A stretch of 64,000 bases of DNA from contig NZ_MPHJ01000002.1 in assembly GCF_001957125.1 (NCBI RefSeq), forward strand, positions 1 through 64,000. Reading direction: 5' to 3'. The DNA comes from Shewanella sp. UCD-KL12. GTDB taxonomy: Bacteria > Pseudomonadota > Gammaproteobacteria > Enterobacterales > Shewanellaceae. Shown in pieces: positions 18,125 to 28,996 of this stretch (position 1 is the first letter of the stretch; each line of letters starts with the position of its first letter). Position numbers and translations under genes: made by a program. The notes beneath the pieces were generated by a model, which did no database searches, was not told the origin of the DNA, and worked only from the letters and a program-made list of their open reading frames with translations.

Positions 18125-19923
18125 AAGTTCTACTGCCTTTTATTAAGTTGTTTAAGCACCAATGGCTAATGATGTTGACTGGTTTAGTGCTGAGCATTAC
18201 TACGTTAATGGCGGGTATTGGTCTGTTGTCATTATCAGGCTGGTTTCTGTCTGCAACGGCGGTAGCGGGCTTAAGTGCTGCCACGGCTATGATGTTCAAT
18301 TATTTTACCCCCGCTGGCGGGGTAAGGTTTTTATCAATTGTTAGAACCGCGAGTCGGTACGGAGAGCGCTTAGCGACCCACGAAGCCACCTTTAAGCTAC
18401 TCACACAACTACGCTGCTGGGCTTGGGCGAAGTTATTGCCACTCAGTGCCAGCAATATGCAGGGGGTGAGACAAGGGGACTTACTCAACAGGCTCGTTGC
18501 CGATATTGATACCTTAGATCACCTCTATTTGCGGTTAGTCACACCTATGGCTGCTTCATTTTTGATGCTGGTGGTGCTGTATTTCTTTGTTGCCTGGATT
18601 GATGCTGATTTAGCCTTAATCTTGTGTGGCAGTTTACTGCTAGTTTGGTTGCTATTACCTGGGGTGTTTTATTTTCTTGGGCGAAACCCCGGTATTGAAA
18701 TACTTGAAAGCAAGCGAGCTTACCGGGTGCAAGTGTTGGAGTTTGTCCATGGTTTAGCCGAGATCTCACTTTTTGGTGCGCAAGACCGTTTCAGAGCAAA
18801 CTTGGCTGAGTCAGAAACAAAGTTACTTGATAGTCAAAGGGCGATGGCCAATGTCACCGCACTTAGCCAAGGTGGATTAATCCTCTGCCACGGTTTAGTG
18901 GTCGTACTGATGTTGTACATGGCGGCTTCCGGTGTCGGTGAGCACTTGCCACCAGGGCCTATGCTGGCCATGGTAGTATTTATGACCTTGGCATGTATCG
19001 AAATGCTTATGCCGGTAGCGGGCGCTTTTCAGCACTTATCTGCGTGTGTCTCTGCGGCAGAGCGAGTCAATGACTTGGTGGAGCAGGAGCCTGGGATCAC
19101 CTTTAATACTCAAAGTGACTGCCGAGTGACCCGTGGTGAGCTGGTGCTTGAAAATGTCAGCTTTTCCTACGAACAAGCCACTGTTGAGCAAGCTGAAACA
19201 GACACAGCTAATGTGATTCATGGGGTTAGCTTGTCGATTCAACCTGGGCAGAAGGTTGCACTTCTTGGGCAAACGGGTTGTGGGAAATCGAGTTTACTGT
19301 CGTTAATTACTCGAGAGTGGCAAGCGAATTCTGGCCGGATCTTACTTGATGGTATCGAGACTGATCAATTTACCCTGGCCGCATTAACTGATGGTATCAC
19401 CTTGGTCAGTCAACGTATCTACCTGTTTAGCGGCACCTTAAGGGACAATTTAGCCTTAGCGCAGCCAATGGTTGAACGTTTGCCTACTCGGGCGGAGCGT
19501 AAGGCGGCAAAAGCTGCTAATGATGAATTGCTGATAGCAGTGTTACAGCGCGTTGGCTTGCATGAACTCCTGAAGGGAGAGGCGGCACTTGATACTTGGA
19601 TTGGTGAGGGGGGGAGGCAGTTATCTGGCGGTGAGCAGCGACGGATTGGTGTTGCTAGGGCTCTGCTTCGTGATGCGCCAGTACTTTTACTCGATGAGCC
19701 GACAGAAGGGTTAGATAAGCGTACCGAGAGAGAGATCCTTCAGGTGCTGTTCGAGTTTGCTAAAGACAAGAGTGTCTTAATGATAAGTCATAGGTTGACT
19801 GCTATGGAGCAGATGGATGTTATTCACCTTATGGAGGAGGGTAAGTTGCGGGTATCAGGTAGTCATAAGACGTTGCTTGCTCAAGATGAATATTATGGCA
19901 GTTTAAATCATCAATTGAGCTAG
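18121..19923 (+). CDS. cydC: ABC exporter subunit CydC
   Basis: 600-residue partner of CydD. The first ~310 residues carry six membrane helices. The nucleotide-binding domain has Walker A LGQTGCGKSS (near 382), signature LSGGEQ (near 500) and Walker B VLLLDEPTEGLD (near 523). It follows cydD with a four-base overlap. A bidirectional terminator lies between it and the convergent chemoreceptor gene. Confidence 0.95.
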   Translation: MKVLLPFIKLFKHQWLMMLTGLVLSITTLMAGIGLLSLSGWFLSATAVAGLSAATAMMFNYFTPAGGVRFLSIVRTASRYGERLATHEATFKLLTQLRCWAWAKLLPLSASNMQGVRQGDLLNRLVADIDTLDHLYLRLVTPMAASFLMLVVLYFFVAWIDADLALILCGSLLLVWLLLPGVFYFLGRNPGIEILESKRAYRVQVLEFVHGLAEISLFGAQDRFRANLAESETKLLDSQRAMANVTALSQGGLILCHGLVVVLMLYMAASGVGEHLPPGPMLAMVVFMTLACIEMLMPVAGAFQHLSACVSAAERVNDLVEQEPGITFNTQSDCRVTRGELVLENVSFSYEQATVEQAETDTANVIHGVSLSIQPGQKVALLGQTGCGKSSLLSLITREWQANSGRILLDGIETDQFTLAALTDGITLVSQRIYLFSGTLRDNLALAQPMVERLPTRAERKAAKAANDELLIAVLQRVGLHELLKGEAALDTWIGEGGRQLSGGEQRRIGVARALLRDAPVLLLDEPTEGLDKRTEREILQVLFEFAKDKSVLMISHRLTAMEQMDVIHLMEEGKLRVSGSHKTLLAQDEYYGSLNHQLS

Positions 19924-19954
19924 CCGAGACGAGATAGCACTTTGGTACAGCAAT

Positions 19955-19988
19955 AAAAAAATCCACCTTTTCAGGTGGATTTTTATTA
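19955..19988. terminator. Bidirectional terminator between cydC and the second chemoreceptor gene
   Basis: ATCCACC (19961-19967) pairs with GGTGGAT (19974-19980), flanked by an A run on the left and a T run on the right, so it can act on both convergent genes. Confidence 0.8.
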
Positions 19989-20001
19989 TTTATATCTCTG
20001 G

Positions 20002-21888
20002 CTAGATCTTAAACTGGCCGACACGTTGGCTCAGGTGCTCTGATATTTTTAGCATCTGGTCAGCATTCAGGCTGACTTCCCGTGTTTGACCTGCCAGCTC
20101 ATCTGACACGTCATTAATCGCTTGGGTGTTCTTACTGATATCTTCAGACACCGCTCTTTGCTCCTCAGCGGCACTGGCTATCTGCATCGCCATATCAGAG
20201 ATCTCTGAGATAGAGTGCGTGATCACGCTTAAGCTCTGTTGAGCCTCTTCTGAATATTGCACGCTTTGCTCTGCAATTTCGGTACTTGACTGCATATTAC
20301 TCACTGCGAGACGACTATTTTCTTGCAGGGTTAAGATCATTGCACGGATCTCTTCAGTTGAGTCTTGCGTGCGACGACTCAAGACCCTGACCTCATCGGC
20401 GACTACGGCAAAACCGCGACCTTGCTCTCCAGCTCGGGCCGCTTCAATGGCAGCGTTAAGAGCAAGCAGGTTAGTTTGTTCAGCAATCGATTGGATGGTC
20501 GATAAAATCTGATTGATCTCAGTGGCGTTATGTTCAAGATGATTGACCACTTCAGAGGTTGATACTAGCTGCTGTGACAGCTCGCTGATGCTTGTGTTGC
20601 TCTTAACTATGATGCTCTGGCCCTGCTCACAGGAAGTGGCCGATTGTTGTGAGGCACTTGCTGTCATCTCTGCATGATTGGCCACTTCATTGGCTGTGGC
20701 TGACATTTCGTGGATAGCGGTGGCGATTTGATGCACATCTTGGTGCTGTGCAGACACACCTTTACTGGCCTGGTTTGCCAATGATGATGAGGTTTTCACT
20801 TGCTCGATGAGCTTAGAGGCATCAGAAGTTATCTCTGTCATCATTGTCTGCAGAGTATGTAGGAATGCATTCATATGTTGAGATAACTTGCCTATCTCAT
20901 CCAGTTGTTTCACCTCAAACCTATGGGTCAAGTCGCCGTTACCTTTAGATAATGACTCAACCGCATCGGTTAACCGATAAAGGGGTACGAACATCCGATT
21001 GATGGCAATCGTCGCCAAAGTGAAGATGAGGGCAAACAGGGCAAAGATTGAGATCACCATGTTTCGAACTTGCTCGTCAACAGAGGCATAAGCTAAGGCT
21101 TTATCTTCAACTATGCCCAAGGTCCAGCCTGTCCCTGCAATAGGGCTGAGCTGCACTAGCTTTTCTTCACCGATTCTTCCCCATGAGAGGGTTTCTAGTG
21201 TCTGGGCCTGACGCAACTGTCTCACCATGCCATCGGTAAAGCTAGGGTCAATCGTACTTGCTGCTTGCTGTAATTTTGAGGTGTCGTGGTATGCCAATAC
21301 CTTATTGTTCTCGTCAAGCAGAAAGGCGAAGCCTTGGTTGGCAATTTGCAGCTGCTCAACATGCTCTGCGATATGGTCAACGGTAAGGTCTGCGGCAATA
21401 ACGCCACGTAACTGGCCACTAAATGCTTTTGCCAAGGTCACAACCGTACTGCCATCAAAGTCGACATAGGGCTCGGTTATAATGCTCTGTTGCGAGCCTT
21501 GAGCTTGCTGATACCAGTTACGCGTTCTTGGGTCGTAATCGTCAGGCCAAACTTCCTCTCTGTTGCCGTAAATGACCTCCCCAGAGTCAAGCCCTGCATA
21601 AACAGACATAAAGCCCCCGGCATGTAAGGTGACGAGCATCTCTCGTTCAACATCGGCGCTGTGTTTGATTAAGTTTTCATTAGCCAACAGCATCTGTTGG
21701 CGAGTATTCAACCATTGGCTGATGTAGTAGCTGGTGGCTTTACTGCTCTCTTTAATGCTAGCGGTAATTGTTTTGGTGGTCTCACTTTGAAGCTGGGAGA
21801 TTGATATTGTGGCTTGAACAATACTGATTGCCGCACAGATAGATAATATCGCGAACTGAATTTTTCGTTTGATCGTTAGGGTCATCAT
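20002..21888 (-). CDS. Methyl-accepting chemotaxis protein with amino-acid-type dCache domain
   Basis: 628-residue chemoreceptor. A first membrane helix near residues 11-30 is followed by a periplasmic dCache_1 domain to about 270, a second helix near 280-300, HAMP, and a canonical signalling tip ([20 protein letters not shown]). The Cache domain carries the published amino-acid-binding signature: Tyr118, Arg123, Trp125, Tyr126, Tyr141, Asp143 and Asp167. It should therefore bind L-amino acids or a close analogue; this is inference from the motif. It is a tandem paralogue of the next gene, with 270 bases between them. Confidence 0.93.
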   Translation of the reverse strand: MMTLTIKRKIQFAILSICAAISIVQATISISQLQSETTKTITASIKESSKATSYYISQWLNTRQQMLLANENLIKHSADVEREMLVTLHAGGFMSVYAGLDSGEVIYGNREEVWPDDYDPRTRNWYQQAQGSQQSIITEPYVDFDGSTVVTLAKAFSGQLRGVIAADLTVDHIAEHVEQLQIANQGFAFLLDENNKVLAYHDTSKLQQAASTIDPSFTDGMVRQLRQAQTLETLSWGRIGEEKLVQLSPIAGTGWTLGIVEDKALAYASVDEQVRNMVISIFALFALIFTLATIAINRMFVPLYRLTDAVESLSKGNGDLTHRFEVKQLDEIGKLSQHMNAFLHTLQTMMTEITSDASKLIEQVKTSSSLANQASKGVSAQHQDVHQIATAIHEMSATANEVANHAEMTASASQQSATSCEQGQSIIVKSNTSISELSQQLVSTSEVVNHLEHNATEINQILSTIQSIAEQTNLLALNAAIEAARAGEQGRGFAVVADEVRVLSRRTQDSTEEIRAMILTLQENSRLAVSNMQSSTEIAEQSVQYSEEAQQSLSVITHSISEISDMAMQIASAAEEQRAVSEDISKNTQAINDVSDELAGQTREVSLNADQMLKISEHLSQRVGQFKI

Positions 21889-22158
21889 GTTTCACTTACG
21901 AGTGCACTGTTGTTAAAAGGTTGTTTATGTTGTTTGCATGTATTCGTCAGTGAATTTATTTGTTGCAATACCCTTGCTTATCAATATCATGCGGTCAAAA
22001 TTAGGGCAGCTAGTATACGCAGCTTGTAGGTAGAGATCTAATGGCAAGGTGAGATTATTTTTGACTCACTCAGCCTAGGTGATGTGTGTTTGCTGGGAGT
22101 GGTTTTCCGCAGTAGCTCGAACCACCTCGATATCGAAGTGGTTCAGTAAGCCGGGAGA

Positions 22159-24042
22159 TTAAATTTTAAACTGTTCGACTCGATTGCTGAGTAAGCTTGA
22201 GGTATCTAGCATGATTTTGGCGTTATTAGAGACCTCTTTAGTTTGGCCTGCAAGTTCATTAGAAACATCACTTATTGCTTGAGTATTACGGTTAATATCC
22301 TCTGATACTGCTCTTTGCTCTTCGGCGGCACTGGCGATTTGAGTCGCCATATCTGAGATCTCACTGATAGAGGAAGTGATGGCTTGTAAGCTAGTTTGCG
22401 CTTCCGATGAGTAGTGGACGCTTTGCTCGGCTATTTCAGTACTCGACAGCATAGAGCTCACTGCCTGTTGGCTATTTTGCTGCAGGGTGGCGATCATATT
22501 GCGGATCTCCTCTGTAGAGTCTTGCGTTCTATGACTGAGCACTCTGACCTCATCAGCAACAACGGCGAAGCCTCGTCCTTGCTCCCCGGCTCTTGCGGCT
22601 TCAATTGCAGCGTTGAGTGCAAGTAGGTTTGTTTGCTCGGCAATTGCTTGAATGGTTGCGAGTATAGTGTTTATCTCCATTGCATTGTTTTCAAGCTTAA
22701 CCACGACTTCTGATGCATCCTTTAGTTGGGTGGATAGTTGCTGGATGGAGTGGCTACTCTTATTGATAATCTCATTGCCGTCATTACAAGAGTTTGACGA
22801 GTTTTGAGCCGCTGCTGCAGTCATCTCAGCATGATTGGCTACCTCGTTGGCCGTTGCTGACATCTCATGAATAGCTGCGGCTATTTGGTCAATATCTTGA
22901 TGCTGTGCACTGACCGCAGCGCTCGCTTTTTCACTTAAGCTTGATGAACTGTTAATTTGAGATTTTAAACTCGACGTATCTCCTGAGATGTCTTTAATCA
23001 TCAGTTGCAGTGTTTCTAAAAAACGATTCATGTGCTTTTCGAGCAGACCGATTTCATCATCACTTTTTGCAGGAAATCTTTGGGTGAGATCGCCATTTCC
23101 CTTAGATAGTAATTGAACGGCAGTTGTGAGTTGCTCTAGTGGAGACAGCATGCGGCTTATGGTGAAACCTGCAATAACTAAAATCAACAGCATGAGTATT
23201 ACAACAGTGATGATAACGAGTTTTATCTGTGCATTGACTGATGAGTAGGCGAGATCTTTTTGCTCAACAATACCTAAGGTCCAATCAGTGCCTGAAATCT
23301 TTGAAAGCTGGACAAGGTGTTCAATGTTATTGCGACCTTGAGTCATAATCGCAATTTGTTGGCTATAAACCATCTCTTTAATCGTACTTGGATTGAGATC
23401 GTTAAAAAGCTTGTTAGCATCTTTTTGGATAAGTGATGAGTTGTTGAATGCTAATATCTTATTATTCTCATCAAGCAGAAAGGCAAAACCATTATTGGCT
23501 ATTTTTAAGTTAGTAATCTGTTTAGTGATAAACTCTATGCTCAAGTCAGCCGCTAGCACCCCAGAGTTTATTCCAGAAAATGCTTTTGCTAACGTGACGA
23601 CGATACCTCCTGCAACGTCAACATAGGGGGGAGTCATCACTAAGGATGTTTCATTTATAGCTTGTTTAAACCAAGGTCTAACTCTAGGGTCGTAGTCATC
23701 TGGCCAGAATATATCTTTATCTCCAGAGAGGATCTCACCATTTCTCAGGCCTGCATAGACATTGTAAAACCCGCCTGCATGTTGACTCAATAGGAGTTCA
23801 CTATCTATATCTGATGACGTGCTTATTAGTGGTTCGTTAGCGAGTAGAATTTGTTGCTTGCCATTAAGCCAAGTTGCAATATTTCCATCGATACCTGCGC
23901 TAATAATTTCAAATCTTTCAGAGATATATTGGTCTGTCTCTTCGTTCAGTTGAGTGATAGACAGGTAGGCGAGTATAGAGCTGATTGTGATGATGACAGC
24001 TAACACGGCTAGCTGGATCTTGTTTTTGATTGTAAGTCTCAT
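22159..24042 (-). CDS. Methyl-accepting chemotaxis protein with amino-acid-type dCache domain (tandem paralogue)
   Basis: 627 residues, same architecture as the 20.0 kb receptor and clearly a duplicate of it: the cytoplasmic parts are nearly identical and the Cache domains align without large gaps. The amino-acid signature is present as Tyr117, Arg122, Trp124, Phe125 (Tyr in the paralogue), Tyr140, Asp142 and Asp166. The rest of the sensor domain has diverged much more than the signalling domain, which suggests altered ligand preference after duplication. The ribosome binding site is weak. Confidence 0.93.
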   Translation of the reverse strand: MRLTIKNKIQLAVLAVIITISSILAYLSITQLNEETDQYISERFEIISAGIDGNIATWLNGKQQILLANEPLISTSSDIDSELLLSQHAGGFYNVYAGLRNGEILSGDKDIFWPDDYDPRVRPWFKQAINETSLVMTPPYVDVAGGIVVTLAKAFSGINSGVLAADLSIEFITKQITNLKIANNGFAFLLDENNKILAFNNSSLIQKDANKLFNDLNPSTIKEMVYSQQIAIMTQGRNNIEHLVQLSKISGTDWTLGIVEQKDLAYSSVNAQIKLVIITVVILMLLILVIAGFTISRMLSPLEQLTTAVQLLSKGNGDLTQRFPAKSDDEIGLLEKHMNRFLETLQLMIKDISGDTSSLKSQINSSSSLSEKASAAVSAQHQDIDQIAAAIHEMSATANEVANHAEMTAAAAQNSSNSCNDGNEIINKSSHSIQQLSTQLKDASEVVVKLENNAMEINTILATIQAIAEQTNLLALNAAIEAARAGEQGRGFAVVADEVRVLSHRTQDSTEEIRNMIATLQQNSQQAVSSMLSSTEIAEQSVHYSSEAQTSLQAITSSISEISDMATQIASAAEEQRAVSEDINRNTQAISDVSNELAGQTKEVSNNAKIMLDTSSLLSNRVEQFKI

Positions 24043-24302
24043 CGGGTACCACTTGCGAATTTAGGTTAAAAGTTGTGCATGGTTCGCTGGTGTCCGCGAA
24101 GCTTCCCTGTTCATACCGTTAGGTATTATTCATGCGGGCGTGAGTATAAGAGAAGTATGATATAAATGATGTGAAACTAGTCACGTTGATTGACATGTGT
24201 GCATTTTGGCTAAAGAGGGCCTTAAAGCGCGGCGATTAGCCGCAGTCAAGCTTACTCGTCAATATCAGGAGAGTAGGGTATAGGAGAATTTGATTGAACA
24301 GG

Positions 24303-24479
24303 CTAGCCTAGACGTTTAGAGAACTCTAAGTAGCGCAGAACCTCCTCCTCGTTAAACATCAGCTCATCATCTTCACCAATATTTGTTAGTAGGTTTTCTC
24401 TGGCATATCGCTTGATAGTTGCGGGTGACTTTTCTAGGATTTTGCTGACTTCATCTAGGTTTAGCACTTTTTCACTCAT
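24303..24479 (-). CDS. Small MerR/excisionase-like helix-turn-helix protein, 58 residues
   Basis: Short gene reading MSEKVLNLDEVSKILEKSPA, then TIKRYARENLLTNIGEDDEL and MFNEEEVLRYLEFSKRLG. The LDEVSKILEKSPATIKRYAREN segment is a winged helix-turn-helix of the MerR/excisionase type (L-x-E-V-A-x-x-L-x-x-S-x-x-T-I-x-R). The rest, with F-N-E-E-E-V-L-R-Y-L, matches the closing helix of that fold. AGGAGA lies six bases before the ATG. It stands alone between a chemoreceptor gene and putA. It could be a transcription factor for either neighbour; no operator is visible. Confidence 0.75.
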   Translation of the reverse strand: MSEKVLNLDEVSKILEKSPATIKRYARENLLTNIGEDDELMFNEEEVLRYLEFSKRLG

Positions 24480-24625
24480 GACACTCTCCTGAAGATAATA
24501 AAGGGGGAATGATTCAAGTATAGACAGTTATGAGCGAGCAGCTTTTGTTTGTAGCGTGATAGCTTATTAGTCATTCGAGCGCGCTAGTGATTTAGGCGTA
24601 TTTCGATGAGTTATTATATGGCGCA

Positions 24626-24656
24626 ATAAAAAGCCAGACACTAGGTCTGGCTTTAA
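24626..24656 (-). terminator. Terminator after putA
   Basis: GCCAGAC (24633-24639) pairs with GTCTGGC (24645-24651) and is followed on the minus strand by a run of T. Confidence 0.85.
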
Positions 24657-24682
24657 AAGGTGCATTTTACTGAGTAAAAGAT

Positions 24683-27600
24683 TTACTCGTCACTGTCACC
24701 GAGTGAAAGCAACGTAGCATTACCGCCAATAGCTGTAATATTGTTAGTGCGTGTTTTTTCAGTAATAAAACGAGTCAAGTAGTGAGGTCCACCGGCCTTA
24801 GGTCCAGTACCAGAAAGCCCCTGTCCACCGAATGGCTGAACACCAACTACCGCGCCGATTTGGTTACGGTTGATATAGACGTTACCGACATTGACTTTAC
24901 TCGCGACTTCTAGGGCATGGCCTTCGTTACGACTGTGTATACCTAAGGTCAGACCAAAGCCTGTTGAGTTGATCTCATCGATCACCTTATGAAGATCAGC
25001 CGCTTTATAGCGGATAATGTGTAAGATTGGGCCGAAGTGCTCCTTCTCAAGCACCTTTATTGAATCAATCTCAACAGCTGTAGGCGCAACAAAGTGGCCA
25101 TTTTCAGTGCCCGCTGGCAGGTCTAACTGCTTGAGTAGTGTACCAACCTGTTTAATATGATCGATATGAGCGTTTAGGTTAGCTTGGGCTGTGGCGTCAA
25201 TAACTGGACCTACATCCGTTTTCACTGAACTTGGATCACCAATGGTTAGCTCATCCATCGCCCCTTTCATCACTTCAAGTACGCGGTCGGCAATATCTTC
25301 CTGAAGGAAGAGTACGCGAAGCGCTGAACAGCGTTGTCCTGCACTGGTGAATGATGAGTCGACAACATCATGGACTACCTGCTCTGGTTGAGATGTTGAG
25401 TCAACAACCATGGCATTTTGACCGCCAGTTTCGGCAATGAGTGGGATAATTGCACCTTCGCGCATCGCTAGCGTTCGGTTAATGAGTTTTGCTGTACCGG
25501 TTGAACCAGTAAAGCACACACCACCAATACGCTCATCAGATGTGATAGCAGCACCAACCGTTGCCCCAGTACCGGGGAGGAACTGCAGCACCTCTTTAGG
25601 TATCCCAGCTTCATGTGCAAGCTGTACTGCACGGAAACCAACAATTGAAGTTTGCTCCGCAGGTTTCGCTACAACGGTATTACCCGCTGCAAGTGCTGCA
25701 GCGACTTGACCGATAAAGATAGCCAGTGGGAAGTTCCATGGGCTGATACAGACAAAGATGCCACGTCCTTGAATAAACAGCTCGTTTAGCTCTCCAGTCG
25801 GGCCAGGAAGCAGCTCAGGCTTAGCCATCATCTTCTTGGCCTGAACGGCGTAATAGCGACAGAAATCGACGGCTTCACGTACTTCATCGATACCATCTTG
25901 AATGCTCTTACCCGCTTCTCGGGTACAAAGTACGATAAGCTCTTCGCGGTTTTCTTCAAGCAGATCTGCAAGCTTTTGTAGTGCTGATGCACGCTCTTCA
26001 ACCGGTGTCTTACACCAGCTTGGGAAGGCTTTATCTGCACCTGCTAGTGCTTGCTCAATCGCTTGGTTATTAGCAAAAGCAAGTTTACCAACGACTTTAC
26101 TGGTATCAAACGGGCTCACTATTTCGTTAGTTTCACCGCTAAGCACCTCACCATTAACTAGAGGACCTGCATTCCAGTTGGTATCTTTAAACTTGTCGAG
26201 GGCGGCGAAGAAAGGCTCAGACTCAGAGATGATGTTCATGTTTAATCCCTTAGAATTTTTACGCGACGAGCCGAAAATATCAGCTGGTTGTACGATCTTG
26301 TTATTTGAGAGTGTCTTGTACTTTTGTAACGTCGTCAGTGGGTGAACCACGAGAGTTTCAATGGCAACTTTAGGGTCGACCAGCTTATGAACAAAAGAGG
26401 TATTGGCGCCATTTTCTAACAAACGACGGACAAGGTAGGGGAGTAGCTCTTTATGCTCGCCGATAGGGGCGTAGATGCGAATGCGTGTAGATGGACACTC
26501 AGCAATAAGCGTGTCGTAAAGCTCTTGTCCCATGCCGTGTAGGCGTTGGAATTCATACTGGCGATCACCTGCCATATCCATAATCACAGCCACAGATTGG
26601 GCGTTATGGGTAGCAAATTGTGGGTAGATAGCACCGCGAGTCGCATCAGACAATAGGTAACGTGCTGAGGCTAAGTATGAGACATCTGTGCCCGCCTTAC
26701 GGGTAAACAGAGAATAGCCACCTTCACCAGCTTGTTGTGCCCATTTGAGCTCGCTATCCCAATAGGCGCCTTTAACCAAGCGTACAGGGATCTCATCGCC
26801 TTGATCTTTGGCTAAGCGAGTTAACCAGCAAAGTACGGCAAGGCCACGTTTTGAGTAGCTCTGGACTACAATACCTAGCAGTCCCCAGCCTTTAGCGGCA
26901 TCAGAGTTATAGAGTTTCTGGAATAGTTTTAAATGTAGCTCGAGTCTGTCCATCTCTTCGGCATCGATAGAGATACCAACATTAAGCTCTCGTCCCTGCT
27001 GAATAAGCTTGATAAGGGTGTTGTAAAGCTCTGACAGCACACGGTCTTGATTAGCGACTTCATATCTTGGGTGAAGGGCCGAAAGCTTGATTGAGATAGT
27101 TGGGCGAGGCGCTTTGCTCTCGTCATAGCTCTGTGCACCAAGTGCAGCGATGGCTGAAGAGTATTCGTTGAAATACTTATCTGCATCGGCTTTAGTCAGC
27201 GCGGCTTCACCAAGCATATCGTAGCTGTGGGTATAGCCAATCTTGCGATTCGCTTCACTATTTTTCAGGCCATCTTTGATACAAGTGCCAAGAACAAACT
27301 GTTTACCCATGATCTTCATTGCGGCAAGCATAGCTTGGCGGATCACAGGTTCACCCATACGGTTAACCAAACGGCTTAGTAGACTACTGGGTTTGCCATC
27401 GATACTTTTATCGAGTGTGACTATCTTACCTGTAAGCATTAAGCCCCAAGTAGAAGCATTGACCAGCGTTGAGTCACTCTGACTCATATGCTCATCCCAT
27501 TTTGCTCCAGATAGTTTATCTTGGATCAGGGCATCGGCAGTTGCTGCATCAGGGATACGCAGTAGCGCTTCGGCAAGACACATAAGGATAATACCTTCCT

Positions 27601-27862
27601 GCGTCTCTAGACTGTATTGCTGCAAAAAAGCATCAATACCAACCATTAAACCTTTCTTATCGTATTGGCGAACTTTAGCGACCAAATCATGGGCTCTTTT
27701 GGTAACACGTTGAATCTCGTCGTTACTAGAAGGCACAAGTTTGATCAGTTCAGATAGATATTCATCTTCATCGACAATGTAGTTATTAGTGATGGCTTTA
27801 AATAGCTCATCGAGGTTAGCTGAGTCGTAATGACCTGCTAGAACTTCACTTGCTTTGAACAT
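24683..27862 (-). CDS. putA: Bifunctional proline dehydrogenase / L-glutamate gamma-semialdehyde dehydrogenase PutA
   Basis: Oxidises proline to glutamate, feeding electrons to quinone through FAD and to NAD+. I prefer the ATG at 27862 (GGAAG eight bases before it); an in-frame ATG at 27877 has no binding site. About 1059 residues. The proline dehydrogenase barrel spans about 100-500, with RLVKGAYWDSELKWAQ and the C-terminal RRLLENGANTSFVHKLVD. The aldehyde dehydrogenase part spans about 580-1030, with catalytic Cys845 in SAGQRCSALRV and AETGGQNAMVVD. The N-terminal ribbon-helix-helix DNA-binding domain of E. coli PutA is missing, so this enzyme should not repress its own gene. No PutP transporter is adjacent. 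Confidence 0.95.
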   Translation of the reverse strand: MFKASEVLAGHYDSANLDELFKAITNNYIVDEDEYLSELIKLVPSSNDEIQRVTKRAHDLVAKVRQYDKKGLMVGIDAFLQQYSLETQEGIILMCLAEALLRIPDAATADALIQDKLSGAKWDEHMSQSDSTLVNASTWGLMLTGKIVTLDKSIDGKPSSLLSRLVNRMGEPVIRQAMLAAMKIMGKQFVLGTCIKDGLKNSEANRKIGYTHSYDMLGEAALTKADADKYFNEYSSAIAALGAQSYDESKAPRPTISIKLSALHPRYEVANQDRVLSELYNTLIKLIQQGRELNVGISIDAEEMDRLELHLKLFQKLYNSDAAKGWGLLGIVVQSYSKRGLAVLCWLTRLAKDQGDEIPVRLVKGAYWDSELKWAQQAGEGGYSLFTRKAGTDVSYLASARYLLSDATRGAIYPQFATHNAQSVAVIMDMAGDRQYEFQRLHGMGQELYDTLIAECPSTRIRIYAPIGEHKELLPYLVRRLLENGANTSFVHKLVDPKVAIETLVVHPLTTLQKYKTLSNNKIVQPADIFGSSRKNSKGLNMNIISESEPFFAALDKFKDTNWNAGPLVNGEVLSGETNEIVSPFDTSKVVGKLAFANNQAIEQALAGADKAFPSWCKTPVEERASALQKLADLLEENREELIVLCTREAGKSIQDGIDEVREAVDFCRYYAVQAKKMMAKPELLPGPTGELNELFIQGRGIFVCISPWNFPLAIFIGQVAAALAAGNTVVAKPAEQTSIVGFRAVQLAHEAGIPKEVLQFLPGTGATVGAAITSDERIGGVCFTGSTGTAKLINRTLAMREGAIIPLIAETGGQNAMVVDSTSQPEQVVHDVVDSSFTSAGQRCSALRVLFLQEDIADRVLEVMKGAMDELTIGDPSSVKTDVGPVIDATAQANLNAHIDHIKQVGTLLKQLDLPAGTENGHFVAPTAVEIDSIKVLEKEHFGPILHIIRYKAADLHKVIDEINSTGFGLTLGIHSRNEGHALEVASKVNVGNVYINRNQIGAVVGVQPFGGQGLSGTGPKAGGPHYLTRFITEKTRTNNITAIGGNATLLSLGDSDE

Positions 27863-28181
27863 AGTTATCGCTTCCATCTGGGCCGGTTAGGGACAGTTTG
27901 CTTGAACAAATCTTATCTAATTGAAACGTTGAAAGCGTGACTAGATAAGAGTAGTAAGATGCATCTTAGTTTTGTATACAATCGGGCATCTTTGCGCGGA
28001 TAGTATCATCAAAATGTGACGAGGGACACTATTGTGATGCTATACGTGAGGTTTGTTTGATCTTGTCGGGCCAGATGAGGCTCTAGGTCACTGTTTATGC
28101 GGCTTGGCTAATTTAGAAACAAAAAAGCCAGCATGTTAATTGCTGGCTTTCTTGAGGTGTTTTTAATAAAAACCGGGTTGT
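27863..28181. other. Intergenic region upstream of putA
   Basis: 319 bases containing the putA promoter region and the terminator of the SH3-domain gene. No known operator is obvious. Confidence 0.4.
28119..28150 (-). terminator. Terminator after the SH3-domain gene
   Basis: AAAGCCAGCA pairs with TGCTGGCTTT (28124-28133 with 28141-28150) with a T run on the minus strand. Confidence 0.85.
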
Positions 28182-28757
28182 TTACCAGCGATTTTTTTGC
28201 TTACGTCTTGGTCTAGGTAAATAAACCAAGATAACACCAATAAGTAGACCGATTGCGGCAATGATGCCACCCTCCTGCCACATCTGGAAACGTTCATTTT
28301 TCTCTATGCTCGCAAGCTTGCTAGTGGCCTCATCTCGCTCACTACTCGCTGTAGCTAAATCTCGTTGAGCTCGGTCTAATGCAGATCTGAGTTTACTGAG
28401 CTGCTCAGTACTATTGTCACTCGTGTTTAATGCCTGCTCTAGTTCAGACTTTGTCTTTTCAAGTTCAGCCTGTACTTCAGGTAGCTGCTCACGAAAACTT
28501 TTCTGGCGAGAAACCATTTTAGATTCAACCCAGCCTTCTCGGCCCTTATGGTCGATTATTTTTGTGAAGTCATCTTTGGTCTCACCTAAGATAGATATCG
28601 CTTGTCCAGCTTCCACACTACCTAGAATACGAAATTGAGTACCTGGTCCACCATGAAGGTAGAGGTAAACTTTATCAGATATGTATCCAGGCTGGCCTGC
28701 GGCCAAAAGGCTCGGAGAGAGTAATAACAGTCCCACTAAAGCAAAGAATCTTAACAC
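28182..28757 (-). CDS. SH3-domain protein with C-terminal membrane anchor (TIGR04211 type)
   Basis: 191-residue envelope protein. A signal peptide (residues 1-19, ending LLAAG) is followed by a bacterial SH3 domain (about 22-85, with YLHGGPGTQFRILGSVEAG and GREGWVESK). A coiled coil of about 70 residues and a C-terminal membrane helix (IIAAIGLLIGVILVYL) with a basic end (PRPRRKQKNRW) complete it. This is the architecture of the TIGR04211 SH3 family (YgiM of E. coli). It would sit in the inner membrane with the SH3 domain in the periplasm. In E. coli ygiM is close to ygiF/glnE, and here too it is in the same neighbourhood. Confidence 0.85.
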   Translation of the reverse strand: MLRFFALVGLLLLSPSLLAAGQPGYISDKVYLYLHGGPGTQFRILGSVEAGQAISILGETKDDFTKIIDHKGREGWVESKMVSRQKSFREQLPEVQAELEKTKSELEQALNTSDNSTEQLSKLRSALDRAQRDLATASSERDEATSKLASIEKNERFQMWQEGGIIAAIGLLIGVILVYLPRPRRKQKNRW

Positions 28758-28944
28758 TTTGAATTCTCATCAACGAAATATAGCCACATGCTATGGATTT
28801 GCTCGATATTTTGCAAGGGTTAGAGGCAAGAGTTCCAATGATTCCTTGATGAAGGTTAATTAATGTCAAAAGTTGAGTGGTGATTAGAATTCATTTTATG
28901 GAAATAGCAGGGTGAGCAGGATTGCTCTTATAGAGATGCTAAAA

Positions 28945-28977
28945 GCAAAAAGGGAAGCAACAGCTTCCCTTTTTATC
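28945..28977 (-). terminator. Terminator after pit
   Basis: AAGGGAAGC pairs with GCTTCCCTT; the run of T follows on the minus strand (and a T run also on plus). Confidence 0.85.
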
Positions 28978-28996
28978 AGTACTTCAAGCTGATGCT

